A stretch of 64,000 bases of DNA from Pseudopedobacter alpinus (lineage in GTDB: Bacteria; Bacteroidota; Bacteroidia; Sphingobacteriales; Sphingobacteriaceae). The notes under the pieces were generated by a model. It ran no database searches. It saw nothing but the letters and a program-made list of their open reading frames with translations, and was not told the origin of the DNA. A program made the translations under genes and the position numbers. Shown here piece after piece: positions 54,401 to 62,131 of the stretch (its first letter is position 1; each line of letters opens with the position of its first letter). The stretch lies in assembly GCF_042684645.1 (NCBI RefSeq), contig NZ_JBHULV010000045.1, positions 1-64,000 of the forward strand, given 5' to 3'.

Positions 54401-54460
54401 TAGTGGAATGATTTGATATGATTGCAACCACGTAAAAAAAACGCTAAAGCATTATTCGTT
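54401..54460 (+). promoter_or_regulatory. SAM-II-like riboswitch upstream of metK
   Basis: The leader reads GTGG (54403-54406), GATTT, seven bases, TTGCAA, CCAC (54428-54431), an A-rich joining segment, and GCTAAA. The order GATTT-N7-TTGCAA inside a closing stem, followed by GCTAAA, matches the conserved core of SAM-II aptamers as I recall it. GTGG pairs with CCAC, and GATATG (54415-54420) can pair with CATTATT (54450-54456, one bulged T), giving the expected pseudoknot. The gene downstream makes S-adenosylmethionine, so feedback control fits. The P1 stem is only four base pairs and the family assignment is from memory, not from a search. Confidence 0.7.
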
Positions 54461-54520
54461 AAGTATTTACCGCAATCCGTCCCCCTTTCCGTAACTTTAA
54501 AAATTTAATAAATTAATAAT

Positions 54521-55774
54521 ATGCCTTATTTATTTACATCAGAGTCTGTTTCTGAAGGACATCCAGATAAAGTTGCTGACCAAATTTCAGATGCTTTAAT
54601 TGATAATTTTTTAGCTTTTGATAAGGATTCAAAGGTTGCTTGTGAAACTTTGGTGACTACCGGACAGGTTATTTTAGCTGGAGAAGTAAAATCTAAAACT
54701 TATTTAGATGTTCAAAAAATTGCAAGAGAGGTCATCAGAAAAATTGGTTATACCAAATCTGAATACATGTTTGAAGCAAATTCTTGTGGTGTTTTATCTG
54801 CAATACATGAGCAGTCTCAAGATATTAACCAAGGAGTTGACCGTAGTAATCCGGAAGAACAAGGTGCTGGTGACCAAGGGATGATGTTTGGTTATGCAAC
54901 TAACGAAACTGATAATTATATGCCTTTAGCTTTAGATTTAGCGCATAAATTATTAATTGAATTGGCTGTTTTGCGCAGAGAGAATGGGGTAATTAATTAT
55001 TTAAGACCAGATGCAAAATCTCAGGTTACTATTGAGTATGATGATAATCATCAACCTGTAAGAATTGATAGTATTGTAATTTCTACACAACATGATGATT
55101 TTGATGAAGAAGCAAAAATGTTGGCTAAAATTAAAAGTGATATTATAGCTGTTTTGATTCCGAGAGTTAAAGCCGCTTTAAAACCAGAATTACAAAGCTT
55201 ATTTAACGATCAAATTAAATACCACATTAACCCAACTGGTAAATTTGTAATTGGTGGCCCACATGGTGATACTGGTTTAACAGGTAGAAAAATTATTGTG
55301 GATACTTACGGTGGTAAAGGTGCACACGGTGGTGGTGCTTTTTCTGGTAAAGATCCTTCTAAAGTTGACCGTTCTGCTGCTTATGCAACCAGACACATTG
55401 CTAAAAATTTAGTTGCAGCTGGTGTAGCTGATGAGGTTTTGGTACAAGTTTCTTACGCTATTGGTGTTGCTGAGCCTTGTGGTATTTTTGTTAACACTAA
55501 TGGTACTGCAAAAGTTGATTTAAACGATGGTGCAATTGCTAAAAAAGTGGAAGAAATTTTTGACATGCGCCCTTACTTTATTGAGCAACGTTTAAAATTA
55601 AGAAACCCTATTTATTCTGAAACTGCTGCTTACGGACACATGGGACGTAAAAATGAAGTTGTTACAAAAACTTTTTTTGGTACTAGCGGCGAAGAAAAAA
55701 CGGTAGAAGTGGAATTGTTTACTTGGGAAAAGTTAGACTTTGTAGATAAAGTTAAAGCCGCTTTCGGGTTGTAA
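54521..55774 (+). CDS. metK: S-adenosylmethionine synthetase
   Basis: 417 residues. Makes S-adenosylmethionine from methionine and ATP in the cytoplasm. The N-terminus FTSESVSEGHPDKVADQISD carries the ATP site, GAGDQGMMFGYATNET is the first signature, and GGKGAHGGGAFSGKDPSKVD the glycine-rich phosphate loop. The usual flexible loop and C-terminal domain are present and the length is slightly above the E. coli enzyme. A SAM-II-like element in the leader probably represses it when SAM is plentiful. A strong terminator follows. Confidence 0.98.
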   Translation: MPYLFTSESVSEGHPDKVADQISDALIDNFLAFDKDSKVACETLVTTGQVILAGEVKSKTYLDVQKIAREVIRKIGYTKSEYMFEANSCGVLSAIHEQSQDINQGVDRSNPEEQGAGDQGMMFGYATNETDNYMPLALDLAHKLLIELAVLRRENGVINYLRPDAKSQVTIEYDDNHQPVRIDSIVISTQHDDFDEEAKMLAKIKSDIIAVLIPRVKAALKPELQSLFNDQIKYHINPTGKFVIGGPHGDTGLTGRKIIVDTYGGKGAHGGGAFSGKDPSKVDRSAAYATRHIAKNLVAAGVADEVLVQVSYAIGVAEPCGIFVNTNGTAKVDLNDGAIAKKVEEIFDMRPYFIEQRLKLRNPIYSETAAYGHMGRKNEVVTKTFFGTSGEEKTVEVELFTWEKLDFVDKVKAAFGL

Positions 55775-55789
55775 TATAGTTTTATTATA

Positions 55790-55830
55790 AAAGCCTTGGG
55801 TTAAGTTAAAGCTTAACCCAAGGCTTTTTT
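55790..55830 (+). terminator. intrinsic terminator of metK
   Basis: AAAGCCTTGGGTTAAG (about 55790-55805) pairs with CTTAACCCAAGGCTTT (about 55812-55827), a 16-bp stem with a six-base loop and a run of T beyond. It is 16 bases past the metK stop codon. Confidence 0.9.
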
Positions 55831-55844
55831 TTGTGGTTTTTTCT

Positions 55845-55945
55845 ATTAACCACAAAGGTCACAAAGTTTTTTTCACAGAGAGAAACAAAGCTGGGCGTAT
55901 TATTTCAACCAAAGATTACGCAGAACACACAGAGCTGGGTGGTAA
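55845..55945. repeat. repeat-like intergenic block after metK
   Basis: A non-coding block with AACCACAAAGGTCACAAAG, CACAGAGAGAAACAAAGC, GATTACGCAGAACACACAGA and GCTGGG twice. Sequence of this style, with CACAGAG and ACGCAGA words, recurs between genes in many Bacteroidota genomes, as I recall. A short part (ACGCAGAAC) is also present near 4918. No hairpin stands out. Role unknown. Confidence 0.4.
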
Positions 55946-55974
55946 ATAAGGTTATAGAATATTTCGAGATTACC

Positions 55975-56535
55975 TTATCTAAAACTACAATCTAAAGCAT
56001 GATCATTTACCATACCTGTTGCTTGCATGTATGCATAGCAAATGGTAGAGCCAAAAAACTTAAAACCTCTATTTTTCATATCTTTAGCAATTGCATCAGA
56101 TATTTGTGATGTGGCTGGTGTTAATTTGCTATCTGTAAGTTTATTATCAATGGGTTTGCCATTTGGTGTAAAAGAGTACAAATAACCATCAAAAGAGCCA
56201 AATTCTTTTTGAATACCTAAAAACAGTTTTGCATTGTTTACTGCAGCAACAACTTTTAGACGGTTTCTTATAATTCCAACATCTAATAAAATTCTTTCTA
56301 TATCTTCTTGAGTAAAAGCGGCAACTTTCTCTGCATCAAAATTGGCAAATAACCTACGGTAATTCTCTCGCTTACGCAAAATAGTAATCCAACTTAAGCC
56401 AGCTTGGGCAGCTTCTAAAATTAAAAATTCGAACAATATTTTGTCGTCATGTACTTCTTTACCCCACTCTTCATCGTGGTATTTGGTATAAAGTTCATCT
56501 GAACCGCACCAATGGCATCGTTGAATTTCATCCAT
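55975..56535 (-). CDS. tag: DNA-3-methyladenine glycosylase I
   Basis: About 186 residues from the ATG at 56535; the frame extends eight residues into the preceding gene, but the family starts with MDEIQRCHWCG. Removes 3-methyladenine from alkylated DNA. The zinc ligands are in CHWCG and, at the end, HALDC; HDEEWG, LILEAAQAGLSWITILRKR and the conserved GFKFFGSTICYAYMQATGMV complete the signature. The start codon shares one base with the preceding stop codon (TAATG), so the gene is translationally coupled to the AhpD-like gene. Together with the MGMT gene it is the second alkylation-repair function of this window. Confidence 0.95.
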   Translation of the reverse strand: MDEIQRCHWCGSDELYTKYHDEEWGKEVHDDKILFEFLILEAAQAGLSWITILRKRENYRRLFANFDAEKVAAFTQEDIERILLDVGIIRNRLKVVAAVNNAKLFLGIQKEFGSFDGYLYSFTPNGKPIDNKLTDSKLTPATSQISDAIAKDMKNRGFKFFGSTICYAYMQATGMVNDHALDCSFR

Positions 56536-56879
56536 TACTGTTGTTGTAACTCGTCCCAATATTCTAATGCTCTGCGGTAGTGCGGAATTACAATTGAACC
56601 ACCAACAAGGTTAGCAATCATAAAAATTTCATTTAGTTCATCGGTGTTAACTCCTGCATCGTAGCATTTGCCCAAATGGTATTTTATACAATCATCGCAA
56701 CGTAAAACCATTGATGAAACTAAGCCTAACATTTCCTTTGTTTTAACGCTTAAAGCTCCATCAGCATAAGAGGTAGTATCTAAAGCTAAAAACCTTTTGA
56801 TATTGGTATTTGCCGTTTCGGAAATACGAGCATTCATTTTGGTGCGATAACCGTTAAAGTCTTCTATCAATTTACCCAT
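56535..56879 (-). CDS. carboxymuconolactone decarboxylase/AhpD-like protein
   Basis: 114 residues, all helical. The CxxC pair (CDDCIKYH, about 69-72) plus the following histidine matches the AhpD-type alkylhydroperoxidase active site, so a thiol peroxidase or reductase role is more likely than decarboxylation. GKCYDAGVNTDELNEIFMIA and NLVGGSIVIPHYRRAL are the second helix pair. It precedes tag with overlapping codons and follows cysS by 35 bases, forming a small operon cysS-ahpD-like-tag. Confidence 0.88.
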   Translation of the reverse strand: MGKLIEDFNGYRTKMNARISETANTNIKRFLALDTTSYADGALSVKTKEMLGLVSSMVLRCDDCIKYHLGKCYDAGVNTDELNEIFMIANLVGGSIVIPHYRRALEYWDELQQQ

Positions 56880-56914
56880 TTATGTCTTTATTTAATTAAT
56901 CAAAATTGTAGAAA

Positions 56915-58375
56915 TCAATTCTTACTCCAAGTACTGCCTTCTTTGCCGTCTTTTACATCAAAGCCAATTTCATTTAAACCAATTCTGATTTTATCTGACG
57001 TAGCATAATCCTTGTTAGCTTTTGCGTCGGTTCTTATTTTTAAAATAAAATCCATTACAGGTGCTAAATCATCAGTTGCTTGAATATCGTTTTTTAAGCC
57101 TAAAACATTTTCTACAAAAGTGGAGATCAAAGTTTTTAAATCGGCTAAATCATTCTCGGTAATTTGCATTTTACCATCGTGTACAGAATTAATGATTCTT
57201 GCTACATCAAATAATTCGGCAATTAAAACTGGAGTGTTAAAGTCATCATTCATGGCAGATTTAAACTTAGCTTCTATAGCTTTAACATCAATATCAGAAT
57301 TTACGCTTGTTTTTAGTTTTTCTAATAAAGAAATGGCGTACATTAATCGCTTAAAGCCTTTTTCACTAGCATCTAAAGCATCATTAGAAAAATCTAAAGT
57401 ACTACGGTAATGTGCTTGTAACATAAAGAAACGAACCACCATTGGGCTGTAGCCTTTATTTAATAATTTATGATTCCCAGAAAATAATTCGTGAGGTAAA
57501 AAACTGTTTCCTAAAGATTTAGACATTTTTTGTCCGTTTACAGTAAGCATATTGGTGTGTACCCAATAATTTGCTGGTTGCTGACCACAAGCTGCAACAT
57601 TTTGTGCTATTTCATTAGTATGGTGCGTTGGAGCTAAGTCCATGCCGCCGCCATGTATATCAAACTGGCTACCTAAATATTTATTGCTCATGGCAGAGCA
57701 TTCTAAATGCCAACCCGGAAAACCATTACCCCACGGAGAAGGCCATTGCATTAAATGTTCTGGTTTTGCTTTAATCCAAAGCGCAAAATCTAAAGGACCG
57801 CGTTTTTCATTTTGCCCGCCTAAATCGCGAGTATTGTTTAGTAAATCTTCTAATTTACGATTACTTAAAGCTCCGTAATTTTCTTTCTGATTGTACTTTT
57901 CTACATCAAAATAAACAGTTCCATTAACCTCATAAGCTAAACCAGTTGCTAAAATGGTTTTCACCATTTCTATTTGTTCTATAATATGGCCGGTTGCGGT
58001 AGGCTCAATACTTGGTGGCAAAGCATTAAATATTTGCATTACCTGATGAAAATCTACACTATACTTTTGCACAATTTCCATGGGCTCAACTTCTGCCAAT
58101 TTTGCTTTCTTAGAAATTTTGTCCTCACCTACATCACCATCACTTTCTAAATGCCCGGCATCAGTAATGTTTCTTACATAGCGCACTTTATAACCCAAAT
58201 AAGTGAGGTAGCGATAGATGATATCAAAAGAAATAAAAGTACGGCAATTACCTAAATGCACATCGCTGTAAACCGTTGGTCCGCAGACATACATACCCAC
58301 AAATGGGGCGTTAATTGCTTTAAATTCTTCTTTTTTACGACTAAGTGTATTATATAATGATAATGTTTGTGACAT
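56915..58375 (-). CDS. cysS: cysteinyl-tRNA synthetase
   Basis: 486 residues. Class I synthetase charging tRNA-Cys. VGMYVCGPTVYSDVHLGNCRTF contains the zinc cysteine and the HIGH-type motif (HLGN); GWHLECSAMS and HHTNEIAQNVAAC carry the other zinc ligands; GQKMSKSLGN is the KMSKS motif. The C-terminal anticodon-recognition part is present (EIGFDVKDGKEGSTW). Length fits the family. It is the first gene of the cysS-AhpD-like-tag cluster. Confidence 0.97.
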   Translation of the reverse strand: MSQTLSLYNTLSRKKEEFKAINAPFVGMYVCGPTVYSDVHLGNCRTFISFDIIYRYLTYLGYKVRYVRNITDAGHLESDGDVGEDKISKKAKLAEVEPMEIVQKYSVDFHQVMQIFNALPPSIEPTATGHIIEQIEMVKTILATGLAYEVNGTVYFDVEKYNQKENYGALSNRKLEDLLNNTRDLGGQNEKRGPLDFALWIKAKPEHLMQWPSPWGNGFPGWHLECSAMSNKYLGSQFDIHGGGMDLAPTHHTNEIAQNVAACGQQPANYWVHTNMLTVNGQKMSKSLGNSFLPHELFSGNHKLLNKGYSPMVVRFFMLQAHYRSTLDFSNDALDASEKGFKRLMYAISLLEKLKTSVNSDIDVKAIEAKFKSAMNDDFNTPVLIAELFDVARIINSVHDGKMQITENDLADLKTLISTFVENVLGLKNDIQATDDLAPVMDFILKIRTDAKANKDYATSDKIRIGLNEIGFDVKDGKEGSTWSKN

Positions 58376-58446
58376 GGCTGCAAATTATGAAATTTGATGC
58401 TATTAGAATAATTTGTTTAATACAATTTGCAAAAACCATTTACGCA

Positions 58447-58477
58447 AAAAAGGCAAGCTATTAAAACCTACCTTTTT
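58447..58477 (-). terminator. terminator of the azurin gene
   Basis: AAAAAGG (58471-58477 on the minus strand) pairs with CCTTTTT (58447-58453), a 7-bp stem with a 17-base loop and a T run. It lies about 30 bases beyond the azurin stop codon. The large loop makes it weaker than the others. Confidence 0.5.
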
Positions 58478-58506
58478 AAAAATATTTGAAATTAAAATTG
58501 ATGAAC

Positions 58507-59037
58507 TTATTCTGCAATAATTCTACCCTTCATTACTCCGTAATGGCCAGGAAAGCTACAAAGGAAATTATGAGAACCTGGATTATTGATAGTAAAAGTA
58601 ATTTCATCACTTTCGCCTGGTCCTAACAACTTTGTATGTTCTATTATAGAATTAACTAATGAAGCTGGAATGTAATCAGTATCCTGAGCAGACATAGCTT
58701 CAGTTGCGAAATTGGCAACATCTACATTTGATTTTAGCAATACGAAGTTATGGCCCATTGAACTTTTTGGCAACTTACCAACGTTTGACATCTTTAACGT
58801 TACCACCTCTCCCGCTTTTACCTTAAATAGGGTATCGCTATACTTCATTAAATCATTTCCAGTAATACTGATTTGATTGTTTGCCGCTAATGCAGCCACA
58901 GCTGGACTTTCTACAGCTAATTCTTCAGTTTGTGTTTCTGTTGTTTCTGATGTAGCTTGATTGGAAGTACTATCAGTTCCGCCGCAAGAAGCTAAAAATA
59001 TAGATGCTGCAGCAATTGTTAATGTTAAAAATTTCAT
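58507..59037 (-). CDS. azurin-type cupredoxin lipoprotein
   Basis: 176 residues. Lipobox FLASC (Cys18), a serine/threonine/glutamate-rich linker (about 20-48), then a type I copper domain (about 52-176). The copper ligands are His in SMGHNFVLL, and Cys, His and Met in FLCSFPGHYGVMKG. It shuttles electrons in the periplasm or at the outer membrane, for example to a peroxidase or nitrite reductase. It is a single-gene unit with a TGAC-N4-GTCA palindrome upstream, suggestive of Crp/Fnr-type control. No partner enzyme lies in the window. Confidence 0.93.
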   Translation of the reverse strand: MKFLTLTIAAASIFLASCGGTDSTSNQATSETTETQTEELAVESPAVAALAANNQISITGNDLMKYSDTLFKVKAGEVVTLKMSNVGKLPKSSMGHNFVLLKSNVDVANFATEAMSAQDTDYIPASLVNSIIEHTKLLGPGESDEITFTINNPGSHNFLCSFPGHYGVMKGRIIAE

Positions 59038-59301
59038 GATTTTTTTTATAAAGTTAACTATTGAATTATTTTAAAAAAATGACACTTGTCATAATACTAA
59101 AACAACAAAAAGATTTTAGAATAGTTTCTCGAAAATGATTTTTATTGTAATGATTTAGTCATGTTATAACGCCTTAAAAAGCTTTAAGCTAAACCGATTG
59201 ACACCACTTACATTTGAGTTTAATAATGATTATAATTGTGAGTTTGAACTAGAAAACTACACAGATTAAATTTGTTTGGAGCACTTAGAGCCTGTTTAAA
59301 C
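59038..59301. other. 264-base gene-free region upstream of azurin
   Basis: Holds the palindrome 59079-59092 and otherwise AT-rich sequence without coding signs. A weak hairpin CTTAAA/TTTAAG near 59173 could end the mutL-side operon, but it is short. Confidence 0.5.
59079..59092. promoter_or_regulatory. Crp/Fnr-like palindrome upstream of azurin
   Basis: ATGACA-CT-TGTCAT is a perfect 14-bp inverted repeat, containing TGAC-N4-GTCA, 42 bases before the azurin start codon. The half-sites resemble those of the Crp/Fnr superfamily. The responsible regulator is not in the window. Confidence 0.5.
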
Positions 59302-60414
59302 CTAATTACCTAAAACCACATTTGCCCTAACTGGGTAGTGATCTGATAAATCTTTTTTGATGATTTTATAAGAACTAAAATCTAAAGTTGGTGATGCTAA
59401 AATATAATCTATTTGAAAATTAGGGAATGCGCCATTATAAGTAACACCCAAGCCCGAACCTTTATCTTGAAAAGCATTTTTTAAGCCTTTGGTCATTTCT
59501 GCTAAAGCAAAAGAAACTGGAGTATCATTAAAATCGCCCATGATGATATAAGGCGTTGTACAACTTTCAATATGTTCTTTCAGTACCTTAACCTCGTTAC
59601 TTCTTTTAACAAAAGCATTTTTTAACTTTTTTACAATACGCTTAGAAGAAACTACGTCTTCATTGGTGTTCAAATCTTTTTTAACCTCATTTATAAAAGA
59701 GTAATCTTCTGGTTGGAAAGAAATAGATGCTAAATGAACCACGTAAACTCTTAGTGTTTTATTTCCCTTTTGGATATCAATAAAAACAGCCTTATTACCT
59801 ATTGCTATACTATCAAACTGTATTTCTGCACTGTTAACTATTGGGTATTTACTAAAAACAGCAATTCCTAAAGATTCATAATCATTAAAATCTGTTTTAC
59901 TATAAAAGTACTGTTTGGTGTTTAAAACTTTTAGCAACGAATCTTTAAAGTCGAACTTACCTTTTGTTCTTGTAAAAAACTCCTGAAAACCAACAACATC
60001 TGGGTCTTCAGATTTTATCATGCTGTAGAAATTCTTACTTAGCGCTGTATCTAAAATACCTTCTTGAGTCCTAAAATTATGAACGTTGTATGTCATTAAT
60101 TTTAACGTATTGCTATCAGTAACAAAATCGGTATTAGATAACCGAAAACCGAAAGTGCGAGTAAGTGGCTTAAAACCAATTAAAATAAATAATAACGAAT
60201 AAATAAAATACCAACGTTTAAGTATTGCCCAAAAAATAATAAATAAAACGTTTGCTAACAAAATGAAAGGGTATGCTAAACCAAATAGTGTGAAATACCA
60301 AAATGTTAGCGGATTAATAATTGTTGCACAATAGCTAAGTAGTAAAGCAATTATTACTGCAAAATTGAAGAATAGTAATGTTTTAATAAAAAAACTATTT
60401 CCTCTTTTCTTCAT
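59302..60414 (-). CDS. endonuclease/exonuclease/phosphatase-family membrane protein
   Basis: 370 residues. The N-terminus has three hydrophobic helices (about 12-32, 37-60 and 65-80), after which the EEP domain follows: KLMTYNVHNFRTQEG, DVVGFQEFFT, VYVVHLAS, IIMGDFNDTPVS and LSDHYPVRANV. The active site faces the periplasm if the helices end outside. Nuclease, phosphatase or lipid phosphodiesterase are all possible. It overlaps the upstream rhomboid gene by 20 bases, at the end of a mutL-rhomboid-rhomboid-EEP operon. Confidence 0.9.
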   Translation of the reverse strand: MKKRGNSFFIKTLLFFNFAVIIALLLSYCATIINPLTFWYFTLFGLAYPFILLANVLFIIFWAILKRWYFIYSLLFILIGFKPLTRTFGFRLSNTDFVTDSNTLKLMTYNVHNFRTQEGILDTALSKNFYSMIKSEDPDVVGFQEFFTRTKGKFDFKDSLLKVLNTKQYFYSKTDFNDYESLGIAVFSKYPIVNSAEIQFDSIAIGNKAVFIDIQKGNKTLRVYVVHLASISFQPEDYSFINEVKKDLNTNEDVVSSKRIVKKLKNAFVKRSNEVKVLKEHIESCTTPYIIMGDFNDTPVSFALAEMTKGLKNAFQDKGSGLGVTYNGAFPNFQIDYILASPTLDFSSYKIIKKDLSDHYPVRANVVLGN

Positions 60415-61279
60415 TGTTAGTGCTTAATTTAAAAAGGGTTTCTTTTTCTTTGGCTGTTAAATTATCATATCCGTTTTTAGATATTTTATCTAATATGGCG
60501 TCAATAATTTCTTGGTTTGGCATATCCGTACGGATATTGAATGAAACTTTATGCTCTTGTTTAGATACTACTTTTAACTTTGCTTTTGGCTCAAAAACAT
60601 TTTCAAAAGGTTTACACCAATCATTACCGCTTTGTAGGGCTTTTATAAACAAAAAGCCAAAAATAGCACCTCCCAAATGTGAAAGGTAACCGCCAGCATT
60701 ACTTCCCGCTAAGCTTAAAATATCAATAATAATATAAACTATAGCTATCCAAACTAACCTAACAGCTCCAATAAACATCAAATGAATGGTGTAATTGGGT
60801 ACAAGTGTGGCTGTTGCAACCAAAATGGCAGTAACAGAAGCAGATGCACCAACAGCTGCGGAACTTAAGCTTGCATCAGCGTAAGCGGGAATAATGTTAT
60901 AGCATAAAATGTAAAAAAATGCACCAGATAAACCGCCAGCTAAATAAACAAATGTTAATTTTTTACTGTTTAAAAATCCTTCTAAAATTTTTCCCATCCA
61001 AAATAACCACAACATATTAAACAAAATATGGAAAAAACCATCGTGTAAAAACATGTAGGTAAAGGGTGTCCAGAAACGGTAAAGCAGTTTTGGTAAAAAC
61101 GTAGGTACTGCCAAAAAATTAAAAACAAAATTGTTAATGTTACTCTGCTTGGTAAACAGGTACTCAAAAACACTTAGTAAGCTAAAAAATAAAAAAATTG
61201 CAACATTTATAGCAATTAATAAGTTTACCCTACTACCAGATGCAAAGATTTTGAATTTCAACTCGTTTAATACGTTCAT
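60395..61279 (-). CDS. rhomboid-family intramembrane serine protease (second)
   Basis: 294 residues. About six membrane helices: WTPFTYMFLHDGFFHILFNM and LFWMG early, then GASASVTAILVAT containing the catalytic serine (GxSxS), and SHLGGAIFGFLF with the catalytic histidine. A cytosolic C-terminal tail of about 80 residues (VSKQEHKVSFNIRTDMPNQE) is unlike the first rhomboid and has an acidic helical end (GYDNLTAKEKETLFKLS). It cleaves membrane-embedded substrates; the target is unknown. It starts 12 bases after the other rhomboid gene. Confidence 0.93.
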   Translation of the reverse strand: MNVLNELKFKIFASGSRVNLLIAINVAIFLFFSLLSVFEYLFTKQSNINNFVFNFLAVPTFLPKLLYRFWTPFTYMFLHDGFFHILFNMLWLFWMGKILEGFLNSKKLTFVYLAGGLSGAFFYILCYNIIPAYADASLSSAAVGASASVTAILVATATLVPNYTIHLMFIGAVRLVWIAIVYIIIDILSLAGSNAGGYLSHLGGAIFGFLFIKALQSGNDWCKPFENVFEPKAKLKVVSKQEHKVSFNIRTDMPNQEIIDAILDKISKNGYDNLTAKEKETLFKLSTNNEEKRK

Positions 61280-61291
61280 GCTTTAAATTTA

Positions 61292-62116
61292 TTAAAAAGA
61301 ATCAACTCTTTTTATTCCCCAAAGTTTTATGAGGATAAAACCAACCAACATACCACCTAAATGTGCAAAATGAGCCACATTATCTCCTGGGTTATTAGCC
61401 ATTCCGTTATAAAGTTCAAATAACCCATAAAGAATAACCAAATATTTGGCTTTCATAGGGAAAAAGAAATAAATATAAATTAATGTATTTGGAAACAACA
61501 TTCCAAATGCTAATAAAATACCAAATACAGCTCCAGAAGCACCTAAAACTGGTGTATTTAATTTTGCGCTTAAATAACTGTTAACCATATTAACTGATGC
61601 TTTTTTTGCATCAACACTTTCGGGGTTTTGTTGCCAATACTCCGTAACTCTGTTAAAATCTGGTTGTATATTTTCTGGAACTTGATCTTGTACAAAGCTT
61701 TCATATTTACTAATGGAAGGAGCAGCAGTATAAACTTCGGCACTGCTTTGTAAAGGTGCTATTTCTAAAGCTTGCACTCCTAAAAAAAGAATAGAAGCAC
61801 CAATACCAGTTAAAATATAATAGTTTATGAATTTTTTAGAGCCCATAAATTTCTCTAAAACAGAACCAAACATCCATAAAGCAAACATATTTGAAAAAAT
61901 ATGCCCAATATTGGCATGCATAAATAAATGGGTAAACAGTTGCCAAACCCTAAATTTATCTGAAGCAGGGTAAAACAAAGCTAAATGTTCTGACAAATCA
62001 AATCCAAAACTGCTTTGGAACACATAAGTTGCAAAAAACAAAATTCCGTTAATAATGAGAAGGTTTTTTACAATTGGCGGAAAAAGCGTATTACTTAAAG
62101 GGTTAAAATCTCTCAT
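61292..62116 (-). CDS. rhomboid-family intramembrane serine protease (first)
   Basis: 274 residues. Membrane helices include LLIINGILFFATYVFQSSFG, FTHLFMHANIGHIFSNMFAL and GASGAVFGILLAFGM with catalytic serine, plus HFAHLGGMLVGFIL with histidine. An inserted loop of about 70 residues (about 110-180, SSAEVYTAAPSISKYESFVQ onward) separates helices 3 and 4, larger than in E. coli GlpG. The neighbouring rhomboid lacks this loop and instead carries a tail, so the two are not recent duplicates. It follows mutL by 15 bases. Confidence 0.93.
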   Translation of the reverse strand: MRDFNPLSNTLFPPIVKNLLIINGILFFATYVFQSSFGFDLSEHLALFYPASDKFRVWQLFTHLFMHANIGHIFSNMFALWMFGSVLEKFMGSKKFINYYILTGIGASILFLGVQALEIAPLQSSAEVYTAAPSISKYESFVQDQVPENIQPDFNRVTEYWQQNPESVDAKKASVNMVNSYLSAKLNTPVLGASGAVFGILLAFGMLFPNTLIYIYFFFPMKAKYLVILYGLFELYNGMANNPGDNVAHFAHLGGMLVGFILIKLWGIKRVDSF

Positions 62117-62131
62117 TTATTCAATAATATT

